From Candidatus Dadabacteria bacterium UBA1144 (GTDB lineage Bacteria; Desulfobacterota_D; UBA1144): DNA of 64,000 nt. Shown piece after piece: positions 54,065 through 63,430 of the stretch. The DNA lies in NCBI GenBank assembly GCA_002311855.1, contig DCAB01000012.1, positions 125,785 to 189,784 on the forward strand, in the 5' to 3' direction. The translations under genes and the position numbers were made by a program. The notes below the pieces were generated by a model that saw only the letters and a list, made by a program, of their open reading frames with translations, was not told the origin of the DNA and ran no database searches. Each line of letters starts with the position of its first letter. Within the stretch, counting starts at the first letter, position 1.

Positions 54065-55261
54065 ATGCCGACTTTTGAGATTTCTGGAGACTTTGCAAGT
54101 TCATCAAAAGAGAATCTTTTCGAAAATTTAGGTGCCAAGATTAAGGTCATAGGCGTGGGAGGAGCTGGGGGGAATGCCGTCAATAGCATGATTGAAGATA
54201 ATATTACGGGAGTTGAATTTATCGCCATAAATTCTGATTTCCAGGATTTGCAACAATCCAAAGCAAAAAGAATTATTCAAATAGGTAAAAATATCGCCAA
54301 AGGACTCGGTGTTGGCGGAGATGCATCCTTGGGGAGTGAGTGTGCAAAAGCTGATCAAAATGATATAACCGAAGCTCTACAGGGAGCAGATATGGTTTTT
54401 GTAACAGCTGGAATGGGGGGTGGAACTGGAACTGGAGCTTCTCCGGTAATAGCCAAACTGGCAAAAGATGCTGGAGCATTAACCATTGCTATCGTTACAA
54501 AACCTTTTGACTTTGAAGCTAAAAAAAGATTGTATCAAGCAGAACAGGGAATTGAAGAGCTGACTAAGGAAGTGGATTCTTTAATTGTTATTCCTAATGA
54601 TAAATTAAGTGAAATTCAACAAATATCTGGGATATTAGAATCATTTAAAGCTGCTGATGATGTGCTTTCAAAGGCCGTCAGAGGAATAGCAGATATAATT
54701 GTTGGATCGGGCTTTATAAATGTCGATTTTGCTGACATTAAAAAAATAATGCAAGAGAGTGGTGGGAAGGCCCTTATGGGAACAGGGGATGGTGAGGGAA
54801 CCTCCAGAGCAATCGAAGCTGCTGAAAATGCGATTACCAGCCCGCTACTTGAAGACATCTCCATTGATGGAAGTACTGGGATTCTTATAAATGTTACAGC
54901 TTCAAGTAATTTTACAGTCGCCGAACTCAATGAAGCTTGTAATCATATTAGAGCCAGAGCAAGTTCAGAAGTAGATTTAATCTTTGGTTTGGTTATTAAT
55001 GAAAGCATGGGCGAGAAAGTGAGAATCACGGTTATTGCCACAGGCATCGATGGTGCCAAAAGAAAAAAAATTCAAGAAGAAGTAGTTCAAGAGGAAGATA
55101 AAAATCAAACAAGCTTTGACCTAGAAAATACTATTAATAATGAAACCCTAAATTTAGAAGAACCATCAAATGGAAATGGTAGCGAACCTGAAGATCTTCA
55201 TCCTCTAGGTGATGATGAACATTTTGAAATTCCTGCTTTTATCAGAAAACCTAAAAAATAA
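54065..55261 (+). CDS. ftsZ: Cell division protein FtsZ
   Basis: Tubulin-like GTPase of the division ring. The 398 residues contain VIGVGGAGGNAVNSM, NSDFQDLQ, the tubulin signature GMGGGTGTGASPVIA, FDFEAKKR, NDKLSEI and the C-terminal conserved peptide FEIPAFIRKP for FtsA/ZipA contact. The ATG at 54065 follows GAGGTG; an in-frame GTG at 54056 overlaps that ribosome-binding site and is unlikely. Last gene of the cluster, 105 bases after ftsA; its stop is one base from the convergent rsfS. Confidence 0.97.
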   Translation: MPTFEISGDFASSSKENLFENLGAKIKVIGVGGAGGNAVNSMIEDNITGVEFIAINSDFQDLQQSKAKRIIQIGKNIAKGLGVGGDASLGSECAKADQNDITEALQGADMVFVTAGMGGGTGTGASPVIAKLAKDAGALTIAIVTKPFDFEAKKRLYQAEQGIEELTKEVDSLIVIPNDKLSEIQQISGILESFKAADDVLSKAVRGIADIIVGSGFINVDFADIKKIMQESGGKALMGTGDGEGTSRAIEAAENAITSPLLEDISIDGSTGILINVTASSNFTVAELNEACNHIRARASSEVDLIFGLVINESMGEKVRITVIATGIDGAKRKKIQEEVVQEEDKNQTSFDLENTINNETLNLEEPSNGNGSEPEDLHPLGDDEHFEIPAFIRKPKK

Positions 55262-55262
55262 A

Positions 55263-55607
55263 TTATTTTTTAATAGAAATATTCTTTGCATCTTTCCATA
55301 AAGATTCTAGCTGAAAGTATTCCCTAGTTTCACTATGAAATATATGGACAAAAATATCTCCCACATCAAGAATAATCCATCTTCCCTCTCTCAAGCCTTC
55401 TATTTTTGGATGTATGTTTAACTCATCTTTTAATTTTTTTGATGTAAAATCCGATAAAGATTTGACACCTCTTACAGAATTAATACTAGAAAGAACAAAA
55501 TAATCGGCAATTACAGATACTTTTCTCATATCCAACACGATGATATCTTCAGCTTTTCTTTCAAATAATTCAAAATAAATAGTTTTTACGATATCCAATG
55601 ATTTCAT
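55263..55607 (-). CDS. rsfS: Ribosomal silencing factor RsfS
   Basis: Binds ribosomal protein uL14 and blocks subunit joining in slow growth. The 114-residue protein has IIVLDMRKVSVIADYFVLSS (about 22-41), EGLREGRWIILDVGDIFVHI and FHSETREYFQLESLW, matching the family closely. Its start overlaps the nadD stop by four bases, a pairing seen in many bacteria. It is convergent with ftsZ. Confidence 0.96.
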   Translation of the reverse strand: MKSLDIVKTIYFELFERKAEDIIVLDMRKVSVIADYFVLSSINSVRGVKSLSDFTSKKLKDELNIHPKIEGLREGRWIILDVGDIFVHIFHSETREYFQLESLWKDAKNISIKK

Positions 55608-56254
55608 AATATATATAGATTGTTATCAAGGATATATTCAAAGACTCCCTGAGGTAAGAATTGTTTTGCCTCGCTATATTTTTTTTCCACAAGCAGTTTT
55701 TTTATTTCAAATGAGGATATTTCAATTTTTTTTTCTAAATCGTAAAAAATAATCATCTTTTCAGAAAAATTTTTTAGAAAAACCGTTTTTTTGTAAACTT
55801 TTGATTGATAAGATTTTCTATTTTCTAAAATCCATTTTTGAGTATTTACGATATAAGGAGGTCTGATGGGGACAACTAGATTGACTAAACTTTTGATTTC
55901 ATCGGGTTTGTGCCAAGTTTCAAAATTTAAAAATTGATCACTGCCTATAATAAAAAAGAGTTTTTCATCTTTATATTTTTTTTTTATTTCTTTTATAGTA
56001 TTAAAAGAAAAATGAATCTCTTCGGGATTACTTTCCAAATCACTAATCTCATAATTAAAAGAGTCGTTAATTGCAATCTTAATCATCGCGCTCACATATC
56101 TAAAACTAATTTGTTTGCTTTCTCGATAATGAGGATTTGAATTTGGAACAAGTAAAATCTTGTCCATATTTAATCCCTTTTGAAGTTCGCTCATCATGGA
56201 TAAATGCCCGATGTGCATTGGATCAAATTTGCCACCTATAATACCTATTCTCAT
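55604..56254 (-). CDS. nadD: Nicotinate-nucleotide adenylyltransferase
   Basis: Makes NaAD in NAD synthesis. A 216-residue nucleotidyltransferase with GGKFDPMHIGHL (7-18), LVPNSNPHYR, FIIGSDQFLNFETWHK and the late ISSFEIKKLL, where the family usually reads ISSTxIR. Followed by rsfS (four-base overlap) and preceded by ribD with one base between. Confidence 0.95.
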   Translation of the reverse strand: MRIGIIGGKFDPMHIGHLSMMSELQKGLNMDKILLVPNSNPHYRESKQISFRYVSAMIKIAINDSFNYEISDLESNPEEIHFSFNTIKEIKKKYKDEKLFFIIGSDQFLNFETWHKPDEIKSLVNLVVPIRPPYIVNTQKWILENRKSYQSKVYKKTVFLKNFSEKMIIFYDLEKKIEISSFEIKKLLVEKKYSEAKQFLPQGVFEYILDNNLYIL

Positions 56255-56255
56255 A

Positions 56256-57329
56256 TCAGCTGATTTTCAACATAAAGCATTTACCTATTTTTTTTATTTT
56301 TATCTCCTTATTATCAATCAAAAATTCATTATCTAGATAATGACTTACCGATAGCCCGTCTTTCCCTAGAAACTTTGGAGAATAATAAACTATTAACTCG
56401 TTCCACAATTTGGATTTTAAAAAATTGGAAAAAACTTTACCTCCTCCCTCTATAAGCACACTTTGGATATTTAAAGAAGATAATTTTCTTAAAATTCTTT
56501 GTGGCTCTAATGCGCTCATTGTTACAACTTTACAGCCTGCTTGTGTTAATGCTTTAAATTTCCTTGAAGAAGAAGAGGTTTTAGTGAAAATAATAGGAGA
56601 ATTTTTAAGATTTATTATTTTACTCTTTAGTGGAATCCTTAAATGAGAATCTAATACTATTGGTCTGGGTTGTTCAAAAAATATTTTTTCTTTTCCTCTG
56701 TAAGTCAGTTGTGGATCATCATTAATTATTGTGTTTATACCAACAAGTACTGAATTGTATTCTTTCCTTAACAGGTTGGCATGTTCTAATTGAAACAAGT
56801 CTCCAATGCTCTCTCCATTTTTTTTAAGATTGTAAATTTTCCCATCCATTGTTAGACAAATCTTTAAGGTTACATAGGGTATTCGATTTCTTATTAGGTT
56901 AATAAAACCTTTATTTAGTTTCTCATTTTGTGCTCGATAATCTACAATTTGAGTTTTTATTCTATGTTTTTTTAAAAACCCAATACCTTTTCCGTTTACT
57001 TTTGTGTTAGGATCTTTCATCCCGATTATTACTTCTTTAATACCTTTTTTTACAATCAATTGTGTGCATGGAGGTGTCTTCTTTTTAAAATAGCAACAAG
57101 GCTCGAGTGTAACAAACATTTTTGAATTTGCTACAGAAAAGCCTTTGTCCTCAGCATCTTTAATTGCATTAACTTCTGCATGCGGCCCACCGAATTCTGC
57201 ATGAAATCCTCTGCCTATAATTTTGTTGTTTTTTACCACCACGGCTCCTACCATTGGATTGGAGCCAGTTTTATTCAGCCCTTTCTTGGCAAGTTGAAAA
57301 GCTATCCTCATGAAATCAATTTTACTCAT
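56256..57329 (-). CDS. ribD: Bifunctional riboflavin deaminase/reductase RibD
   Basis: Second and third steps of riboflavin synthesis. The N-terminal deaminase domain has GSNPMVGAVVVK, the zinc motif GPHAEVNAI (48-56) and EPCCYFKKKTPPC (75-87). The reductase domain has VTLKICLTMDGKI, LVGINTIINDDPQLTYR and IEGGGKVFSNFL. The 357-residue length is normal. RibF lies elsewhere in the window. Six bases separate it from ftsY upstream. Confidence 0.95.
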   Translation of the reverse strand: MSKIDFMRIAFQLAKKGLNKTGSNPMVGAVVVKNNKIIGRGFHAEFGGPHAEVNAIKDAEDKGFSVANSKMFVTLEPCCYFKKKTPPCTQLIVKKGIKEVIIGMKDPNTKVNGKGIGFLKKHRIKTQIVDYRAQNEKLNKGFINLIRNRIPYVTLKICLTMDGKIYNLKKNGESIGDLFQLEHANLLRKEYNSVLVGINTIINDDPQLTYRGKEKIFFEQPRPIVLDSHLRIPLKSKIINLKNSPIIFTKTSSSSRKFKALTQAGCKVVTMSALEPQRILRKLSSLNIQSVLIEGGGKVFSNFLKSKLWNELIVYYSPKFLGKDGLSVSHYLDNEFLIDNKEIKIKKIGKCFMLKIS

Positions 57330-57335
57330 AACAAA

Positions 57336-58304
57336 CTATTTTAAATCAAATAGAGCCTTAGAAAAATCATCCGGGACAAAAGGAAGCAAATCATGAAGCG
57401 TTTCTCCAACTCCAATTAATTTAATTGGTAAATCGTAATCATAGGAGGCAGAGATAGCAAAACCAGCTTTAGATGTGCTGTCTAATTTAGTGATAACAAT
57501 CCCAGTTAAATTGATACTTTTCTTGAATTTTTCGATTTGGCTTAACGCATTCTGGCCTGATGTACCATCAAGTACCAGTAGGTTTTCTATAGGCCCTTTT
57601 CCCATTTGTTTTTTAATTACATTTTCTATCTTTGAAAGTTCCATCATTAAATCATTATTAGTTCCCAATCTACCTGCGGTATCAATAATAATGACCTCTA
57701 CATCTTTTTTTTCAGCTTCTTCTATAGCAGAATAAACAACGCTACTCGGATCCTTGCTCTCGTTTGAAAAAAATTCAACACCTACTCGTTTAGCCCATAC
57801 TTCTAATTGTGAAATTGCTGCCGCTCTAAAAGTATCGGCAGCAACAATCATTACTTTTTTACCTATTTCCGATACTATGAGATTTGCCAATTTACCTATA
57901 GTAGTTGTCTTGCCACTACCGTTTACTCCACTAATTATAAAAACCGAGAGACCACCGGGTTCAAAATTGATGTTTAAATCGTCTCTATCCAGCATAGCTG
58001 AGATCTCCTTTTGCAATATACCCAAAAAAAATTCATTGTTAACTTCTTCCTCGGTTTCTTGATTTTTCAAGCCATCTTTAAATTTTTTTATTATCCTTTC
58101 GGAAGAATTAAAGCTAACATCGGATAGAATTAGAGCTTCTTGTAGCTCATTCACAGTATTATCGTCAATAACAACCTTTTTCCTATTTACATTTGTAGCA
58201 ACCGTATCTACAAAGACTTGTGTAACAGACCTAGTAATAGATTCGCGGGTTTTGACTAGCTTTTCTTTTACAAAAGAAAAGAGTGATTTAGCCTTCTTAA
58301 ACAT
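57336..58304 (-). CDS. ftsY: Signal recognition particle receptor FtsY
   Basis: SRP-receptor GTPase that targets membrane proteins. The 322-residue form lacks a long acidic A domain and consists of the NG domain: SGVNGSGKTTTIGKLA (P-loop), AADTFRAAAISQLEVWAKR, IIIDTAGRLGTNND, ITKLDSTSKAGFAIS and IGVGETLHDLLPF. Head of the ftsY-ribD-nadD-rsfS run and divergent from dnaE (89-base gap). Confidence 0.96.
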   Translation of the reverse strand: MFKKAKSLFSFVKEKLVKTRESITRSVTQVFVDTVATNVNRKKVVIDDNTVNELQEALILSDVSFNSSERIIKKFKDGLKNQETEEEVNNEFFLGILQKEISAMLDRDDLNINFEPGGLSVFIISGVNGSGKTTTIGKLANLIVSEIGKKVMIVAADTFRAAAISQLEVWAKRVGVEFFSNESKDPSSVVYSAIEEAEKKDVEVIIIDTAGRLGTNNDLMMELSKIENVIKKQMGKGPIENLLVLDGTSGQNALSQIEKFKKSINLTGIVITKLDSTSKAGFAISASYDYDLPIKLIGVGETLHDLLPFVPDDFSKALFDLK

Positions 58305-58393
58305 ACGATTTTATTCTGTCATCATTTAATTTAATTATCAATAATATTAATTTTTTAATTAGTCCTAATTCATTTATAATTAAACTTGTCTTA

Positions 58394-61300
58394 ATGAAAA
58401 ACAATTTTGTTCACCTACATCTTCATTCTCAATATTCACTTCTCGATGGAGCAATAAAATTTGATGAGCTTTTTCAGGAAGTAAAAAGACAGGAGATGCC
58501 TGCGGTAGCCCTTACCGATCATGGGAACTTATTTGGAGCATATGAGTTCTATAAAAAAGCAAAAGCCAACAAAATTAAGCCAATAATAGGTTGCGAGGTA
58601 TACATTACCAATGATTTTACTAAAAAAACTCCTGAAAATAATAGAACCCATCATTTAACCGTACTTGCTATGGACATGGATGGGTACCAAAATCTTTGCT
58701 CACTAGTTTCTATAGGATATTTAAAAGGTTTTTACAGAAAACCAAGAATCGATAAAGAGATACTGTTTGAAAGAAACTCTGGCTTGATTGTCTTGAGTGG
58801 TTGTCTGAATGGCGAAGTTTGTCACAACATTTTGAAAAACAAAAAAGAAGAGGCAATACGAATAGCAAGCGAATACAAAAATACCTTTGGAGATAGATAT
58901 TTTCTAGAAATACAAGGAACTTTACTTAAAGAACAAATAAAAGTTAATTCCGTGTTGAAAGAAATGGGATCAAAACTTAAAATACCACTTGTAGCAACAA
59001 ACGACTGCCATTATTTAACCAAAGATGACTTTCAGTCTCATGACACTCTACTTTGTATTCAAACAAACTCTTTAGTCAATGACGAAAAGAGATTTCGTTT
59101 TAATGGAAATGAGTTCTATTTGAAATCCAGAAATCAAATGATGGAAGCAACTGATAATTCCGAAGAGGCTCTGGAGAATACATTGTTAATTGCTGAGCGA
59201 TGTGAGGTAGATTTAGAAAGAACGGATTATCGACTCCCAAAAATAAATCTAGATGAAAATCTAAATCCTGATGCGATAAAGGAGTTGGTAAATAAATCTT
59301 TGCACGACAAAGTTGCAAACGGAGTAATTCCTTCAAAAGAAATGGAACTATACAAAGACCGAATAAATCACGAATTATCTATAATCGAGGGTATGGGCTA
59401 TCAAGGATATTTTTTAGTTGTATATGATTTTATTAAATATGCAAAACAAAGGCAAATTCCTGTAGGGCCAGGACGAGGTAGTGCCGCGGGGAGTCTCATT
59501 GCTTACTTGTTGGAAATCACCGAGGTAGACCCAATTAAACATGGCTTAATTTTTGAGAGATTTTTAAATTCAGAGAGAGTTAGTATGCCCGACATAGATA
59601 TTGATTTCTGCGCTGAGGGTAGAGAAGATGTAATAAAATATGTAATTAACAAATATGGCGAAGATAAAGTGGCACAAATTGGCACTTTCGGCACAATGTC
59701 GTCAAAAGCAGTAATCAAAGATGTAGGTAGAGTACTTGGATTCAGTTTTGCAGACGTTAACAAATTGACTAAACTAATTCCTTCCTATAGAGGAAAAGTT
59801 TACAATCTCAAAGAATGTTTCAAAAAAGTTAAAGAGTTTAGGGAACTGGTAAAATCTTCCGATAAATTTACAGAGCTTTATAATTTAGGCATAAAATTAG
59901 AAAATTCTGTGAGACATTCTTCTACACATGCCGCCGGAGTCGTCATCTCAGATGAGCCACTTGATAGAATGATTCCGTTGTTTAAGGGTTCAAAAGATGA
60001 AACCGTAACCCAATATGACATGAATGCAGTTGAAGAATTAGGTTTTGTAAAATTTGATTTCCTAGGATTAAAAACACTTACGGTTATAAAAAAAGCAAAA
60101 GATTTTATTAAAAAAAAGAATCCGAATATTGAAGATGAAATAAAATTTGCTGACTTAAATGATCCAAATGTTTATAAGATGCTATCAAAAGGACTAACTA
60201 GAGGAATATTTCAGATTGAATCTAGCGGAATGAAAGATGTATTGAAAAGTCTAAGGGCCGATAAATTTGACGATATAGTTGCCCTACTTGCACTATATAG
60301 ACCTGGTCCTCTAGATAGTGGAATGGTAGATGAGTATATTCTTAGGAAAAATGGGGTAAAGAAGACAAACTACCCCACACCCGAGCTTGAACAAATTTTA
60401 AAAGAAACATATGGTCTTTTTGTATATCAAGAACAAATAATGAACACCGCTTCGGTTCTTGCAAATTTCTCTCTGGGAGAATCCGATATTTTAAGAAGAG
60501 CCATGGGTAAGAAAAAAACATCAGAGATGTTGGCCCAACGAGAAAGATTCCTTTCCGGAGCTGAATCAAATAGTTTTTCCCCAAAACTTATTCATGAGAT
60601 TTTTGATACCATGGAAAAATTCGCAGAATACTCTTTTAATAAAAGTCATAGTACTGCCTATGCTAATATAACTTTTCAGACAGCTTTTTTAAAAACTTAT
60701 TATCCACGTGAATTTATGGCAGCTTTGATGTCTACGGAAATAAATTTATCAGATAAAATCGTCGCTAATATAATCGAATGTAAAGAAATGGGTATCAAAA
60801 TATTACCACCTGATATAAGAGAAAGCGGGTCAGGATTTACTCCAACTGATAATGCCATACGTTTTGGCCTAAGTGCAATTAAGAACTTAGGCGACAATAC
60901 CGTTAACAGCATTACGAAATCAAGAGAAAACTTAGATGAGTCTTCAAATATTTTTGAATTTTTGTCTTTAATGGATTCTAGAAAAATGAATAAGAAAAGT
61001 CTTGAGAGTCTATTAAAATCAGGATGTCTTGATTGCTTTGGTCATACCAGATCCACTTTATTCAACAATATGGAATTACTTTTAGAGTATGTTGGTCAAA
61101 ACAATAAGGATAAAAACATAAAGCAAGAAACCCTGTTTCAATTAAACGAACTAGTTACTACCTTATCACTAGAAGAATCAAAAGAATGGTCACCTTATGA
61201 TTTGAGCAAATATGAGATAGAAGCTTTAGGCTATTCAGTTAAAGTCAACCCTTTGGAAATACATCAGCATAAACTATCACAAATAAATTATAAAAAAATA

Positions 61301-61810
61301 TCTGATATTAAACTTATGTCTGAAAAAACTGTAGTCACACTTGCGGCTTTTATTTCATCCATCAATATTAAAACCTCTAAAAAGAACTCAAAGAAATACG
61401 CTCTAATTAATCTGGAGGATTCAACCGGTGTTTTAGAGGCAATTATATTTAATGATGAATTGGAAAAATATGAATCCAAACTAACAATAGGGATGCCTCT
61501 TTTATTAACAGGGACGATTGAGAGGAATGAGGAAAATATAAAATTGATTATCAACTCTTTTAATGGAGGCGATTCGGTTCAAACTCTTGATGATATAACT
61601 GTGCCGTTAAAAATTAATATTGAAAAAGATATTTCCATAGAACAAGTTGGTAGTCTTAAAAATATTTTTAATAAATATCCAGGTAGAAGCCCCATAGAAA
61701 TAATGTTCAGAGACAATGGGCTAAAAGCAAAAATATCAATTAAGGATTTTAAAGTAGACAATTGCAAAGATCTCCGCGATGAAGTCTCGAAAACAGTTGA
61801 TATTAATTGA
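58394..61810 (+). CDS. dnaE: DNA polymerase III subunit alpha
   Basis: Replicative polymerase, 1138 residues, near the 1160 of E. coli. The PHP domain starts FVHLHLHSQYSLLDGAIK; the fingers/palm contain GRGSAAGSLIAYLL, the catalytic MPDIDIDF (D400 and D402) and HAAGVVIS; then KFDFLGLKTL, ALYRPGPLDSG, FVYQEQIM, the HhH region and a C-terminal OB fold around residues 1000-1080. A TATAAT at 58375-58380, thirteen bases before the ATG, may be the -10, giving a very short leader. Confidence 0.97.
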   Translation: MKNNFVHLHLHSQYSLLDGAIKFDELFQEVKRQEMPAVALTDHGNLFGAYEFYKKAKANKIKPIIGCEVYITNDFTKKTPENNRTHHLTVLAMDMDGYQNLCSLVSIGYLKGFYRKPRIDKEILFERNSGLIVLSGCLNGEVCHNILKNKKEEAIRIASEYKNTFGDRYFLEIQGTLLKEQIKVNSVLKEMGSKLKIPLVATNDCHYLTKDDFQSHDTLLCIQTNSLVNDEKRFRFNGNEFYLKSRNQMMEATDNSEEALENTLLIAERCEVDLERTDYRLPKINLDENLNPDAIKELVNKSLHDKVANGVIPSKEMELYKDRINHELSIIEGMGYQGYFLVVYDFIKYAKQRQIPVGPGRGSAAGSLIAYLLEITEVDPIKHGLIFERFLNSERVSMPDIDIDFCAEGREDVIKYVINKYGEDKVAQIGTFGTMSSKAVIKDVGRVLGFSFADVNKLTKLIPSYRGKVYNLKECFKKVKEFRELVKSSDKFTELYNLGIKLENSVRHSSTHAAGVVISDEPLDRMIPLFKGSKDETVTQYDMNAVEELGFVKFDFLGLKTLTVIKKAKDFIKKKNPNIEDEIKFADLNDPNVYKMLSKGLTRGIFQIESSGMKDVLKSLRADKFDDIVALLALYRPGPLDSGMVDEYILRKNGVKKTNYPTPELEQILKETYGLFVYQEQIMNTASVLANFSLGESDILRRAMGKKKTSEMLAQRERFLSGAESNSFSPKLIHEIFDTMEKFAEYSFNKSHSTAYANITFQTAFLKTYYPREFMAALMSTEINLSDKIVANIIECKEMGIKILPPDIRESGSGFTPTDNAIRFGLSAIKNLGDNTVNSITKSRENLDESSNIFEFLSLMDSRKMNKKSLESLLKSGCLDCFGHTRSTLFNNMELLLEYVGQNNKDKNIKQETLFQLNELVTTLSLEESKEWSPYDLSKYEIEALGYSVKVNPLEIHQHKLSQINYKKISDIKLMSEKTVVTLAAFISSINIKTSKKNSKKYALINLEDSTGVLEAIIFNDELEKYESKLTIGMPLLLTGTIERNEENIKLIINSFNGGDSVQTLDDITVPLKINIEKDISIEQVGSLKNIFNKYPGRSPIEIMFRDNGLKAKISIKDFKVDNCKDLRDEVSKTVDIN

Positions 61811-61846
61811 TAGCTACAAGCAAATACACAGAACCCCAAAAAATAA

Positions 61847-62164
61847 TTATTTTTTATTAATCTGATTTATTACATTTTTTACTTTTTCAGGATTGTTTGT
61901 AGAAACGAAAATTTCTTGATTTGAATTTCCGGAAGTAGCATTTAACTTGCATCCGATTAACATTTGACTAGCTCCTTGTAAAATCTCTCTCCCATATGTA
62001 ACTCTCAAGTTCTCACCTCTTCCTTTGCCGACTTTTATCGCTCCAGGTGTTATTAAATTTACAGATTCAATTGGTTCTATAAATTTTTCCAAAAAATTGT
62101 CCAAATTTTTAATTCTGGAATGTTTTTGCTTGATTTTGCCTTTTCTATACTTTTTTATCGCCAT
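61847..62164 (-). CDS. DUF2103-like small protein
   Basis: A 105-residue basic protein with KQKHSRIKNLDNFLEKF, LITPGAIKVGKGRGENLRV and GCKLNATSGNSNQEIFVSTN. This arrangement resembles DUF2103, known to me mainly from cyanobacteria and called a predicted metal-binding protein; the match is from memory and moderate. Its start, with the upstream bases, is part of a short repeat found again at 63831-63858. Convergent with dnaE, 36 bases from its stop. Confidence 0.6.
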   Translation of the reverse strand: MAIKKYRKGKIKQKHSRIKNLDNFLEKFIEPIESVNLITPGAIKVGKGRGENLRVTYGREILQGASQMLIGCKLNATSGNSNQEIFVSTNNPEKVKNVINQINKK

Positions 62165-62239
62165 TTAATAATACATCCATTCCTATGATTCAATAATCTT
62201 GTATTGTATATATAATCCCCCAACAAGTTGTAAGTTAAT

Positions 62240-62593
62240 CTATTCAACTTGCTTGTCATCTTTCCACTTCCCTTTATATATCTCACCACTTGGGGAAGTA
62301 TAAGTTCCTTTGCCGTGCCTTCTAGTATTTTTATATTCACCAACATATTCTCCACCGTCCGCATAATTATACGTTGCTTTCCCGTGGAATTTATCATCTT
62401 TAAATTCACCTACATATACTGAACCATCCGGCAAAGTAAAAGTTCCTTTTCCATGCTTTTTATCATTTTTATATTCACCTACATAGCGTGAACCGCTTGG
62501 ATAGATATAAGTACCTTTCCCGTGTCTTTTACCATCCTTTGATTCACCTTTATACTTCCCACCGGTTGGTGAAGTATAAGTAATTATTGCCAT
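62240..62593 (-). CDS. MORN-repeat protein, 117 residues
   Basis: Five successive units of about 23 residues with the MORN pattern (Y-x-G-x-x-x-x-G-x-x-H-G-K-G), for example RYVGEYKNDKKHGKGTF and EYVGEYKNTRRHGKGTY. MORN repeats are short beta hairpins in proteins of varied function, often membrane- or lipid-associated. No signal peptide or other domain is present, so the role is unknown. The DNA of the units is similar enough to expect repeat-number variation. Confidence 0.85.
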   Translation of the reverse strand: MAIITYTSPTGGKYKGESKDGKRHGKGTYIYPSGSRYVGEYKNDKKHGKGTFTLPDGSVYVGEFKDDKFHGKATYNYADGGEYVGEYKNTRRHGKGTYTSPSGEIYKGKWKDDKQVE

Positions 62594-62633
62594 TGTATAA
62601 TAATTATATATTTATTTGTGAGACGAATATAGA

Positions 62634-63251
62634 ATGAAAAAACCGATTTATTGGGAACGAGCCAAAAAGTACTTGTCACAAAAAGATACGAAACTCTCAA
62701 AAATCATTCAAAGTCATGAAGGATGCTTGACAACAAAGAGTGATCCATTTTATTCATTGTGTAAATCAATAATAGGTCAACAAATATCAGTTAAGGCAGC
62801 AGATTCTGTTTGGAACAAATTGACTAAGAAATGCAAAAGAATCTCGCCAAAGAGAATAAATGAGTTAAAAAAAACTGATTTATTAATATGTGGTTTATCA
62901 AGACAAAAAGCTGAATATTTAAGAGTTTTATCTGACAATTTTTTAAATAAAAGTTTTAATGTTTCAAGGTTAAAAACAATGGGTGATGAAGAAGTCGTTA
63001 AATATCTTTGTAAAAACAAAGGGATAGGTATATGGACCGCTGAAATGTTTTTAATATTTAATCAAAATAGACCGAATATATTTCCAGAACAAGACATAGG
63101 TCTACTAAAAGCAATATCAAAAAGCTACAAGATTGATTATCCTCCAACAGCAGAACAATTAAGAAAATTTAAGAAAAAATGGGACCCATATTGTAGTGTT
63201 GCTACTTGGTATTTATGGCGAAGCATCGACCCAGTACCAGTAAAATATTAA
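62634..63251 (+). CDS. DNA-3-methyladenine glycosylase II (AlkA-type HhH-GPD)
   Basis: Base-excision repair enzyme for alkylated purines. A 205-residue single-domain form: SDPFYSLCKSIIGQQISVKAA (36-56), the helix-hairpin-helix LCKNKGIGIWTAEMFLIF (125-142) and the catalytic Asp D154 in EQDIGLLKAI. E. coli AlkA has an extra N-terminal domain that is absent here. Divergent from the MORN gene; its stop is followed after three bases by one copy of the CATTTAATAGTACA repeat. Confidence 0.9.
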   Translation: MKKPIYWERAKKYLSQKDTKLSKIIQSHEGCLTTKSDPFYSLCKSIIGQQISVKAADSVWNKLTKKCKRISPKRINELKKTDLLICGLSRQKAEYLRVLSDNFLNKSFNVSRLKTMGDEEVVKYLCKNKGIGIWTAEMFLIFNQNRPNIFPEQDIGLLKAISKSYKIDYPPTAEQLRKFKKKWDPYCSVATWYLWRSIDPVPVKY

Positions 63252-63254
63252 TGT

Positions 63255-63268
63255 CATTTAATAGTACA
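63255..63268 (+). repeat. Short interspersed repeat CATTTAATAGTACA, copy near AlkA
   Basis: Identical over 14 bases to 63840-63853 and near-identical to 62162-62175 (one mismatch). It lies just after the AlkA-type gene, in the 179-base gap before the DUF2237 gene. I see nothing else definite in that gap. Confidence 0.6.
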
Positions 63269-63430
63269 AATAGTGACTGGGGAGTAAGTTAATTAATTTA
63301 GTTAATGTGTGTCCCACTAACAGGTGGGGAATAGGTCAATAAATAGATAAGAAATTGATTTTTTATGTAGTAAAATCAGTATGTTTATAAACTATATAAA
63401 AAGGTTAGATGAACGGGTTGTTTTTGTATT

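Noticed and set aside
53245..54930. Several long open frames antisense to ftsA and ftsZ
   Set aside because: They lie wholly opposite strongly conserved genes, have no ribosome-binding sites or recognisable motifs, and low-complexity composition, as expected of shadow frames.
61838..61855. AT-only inverted repeat between dnaE and the DUF2103-like gene
   Set aside because: A/T-only stem at the end of a coding frame; too weak and too likely by chance to call a terminator.
62155..62409. 84-codon frame on the same strand as the MORN gene
   Set aside because: It overlaps the MORN repeats in another frame and shows no MORN or other pattern; the MORN frame has the clear periodicity.
63313..63328. 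CCCAC/GTGGG hairpin in the gap after the glycosylase gene
   Set aside because: Five-base stem without a uridine run on either strand and without a known riboswitch or tRNA pattern.
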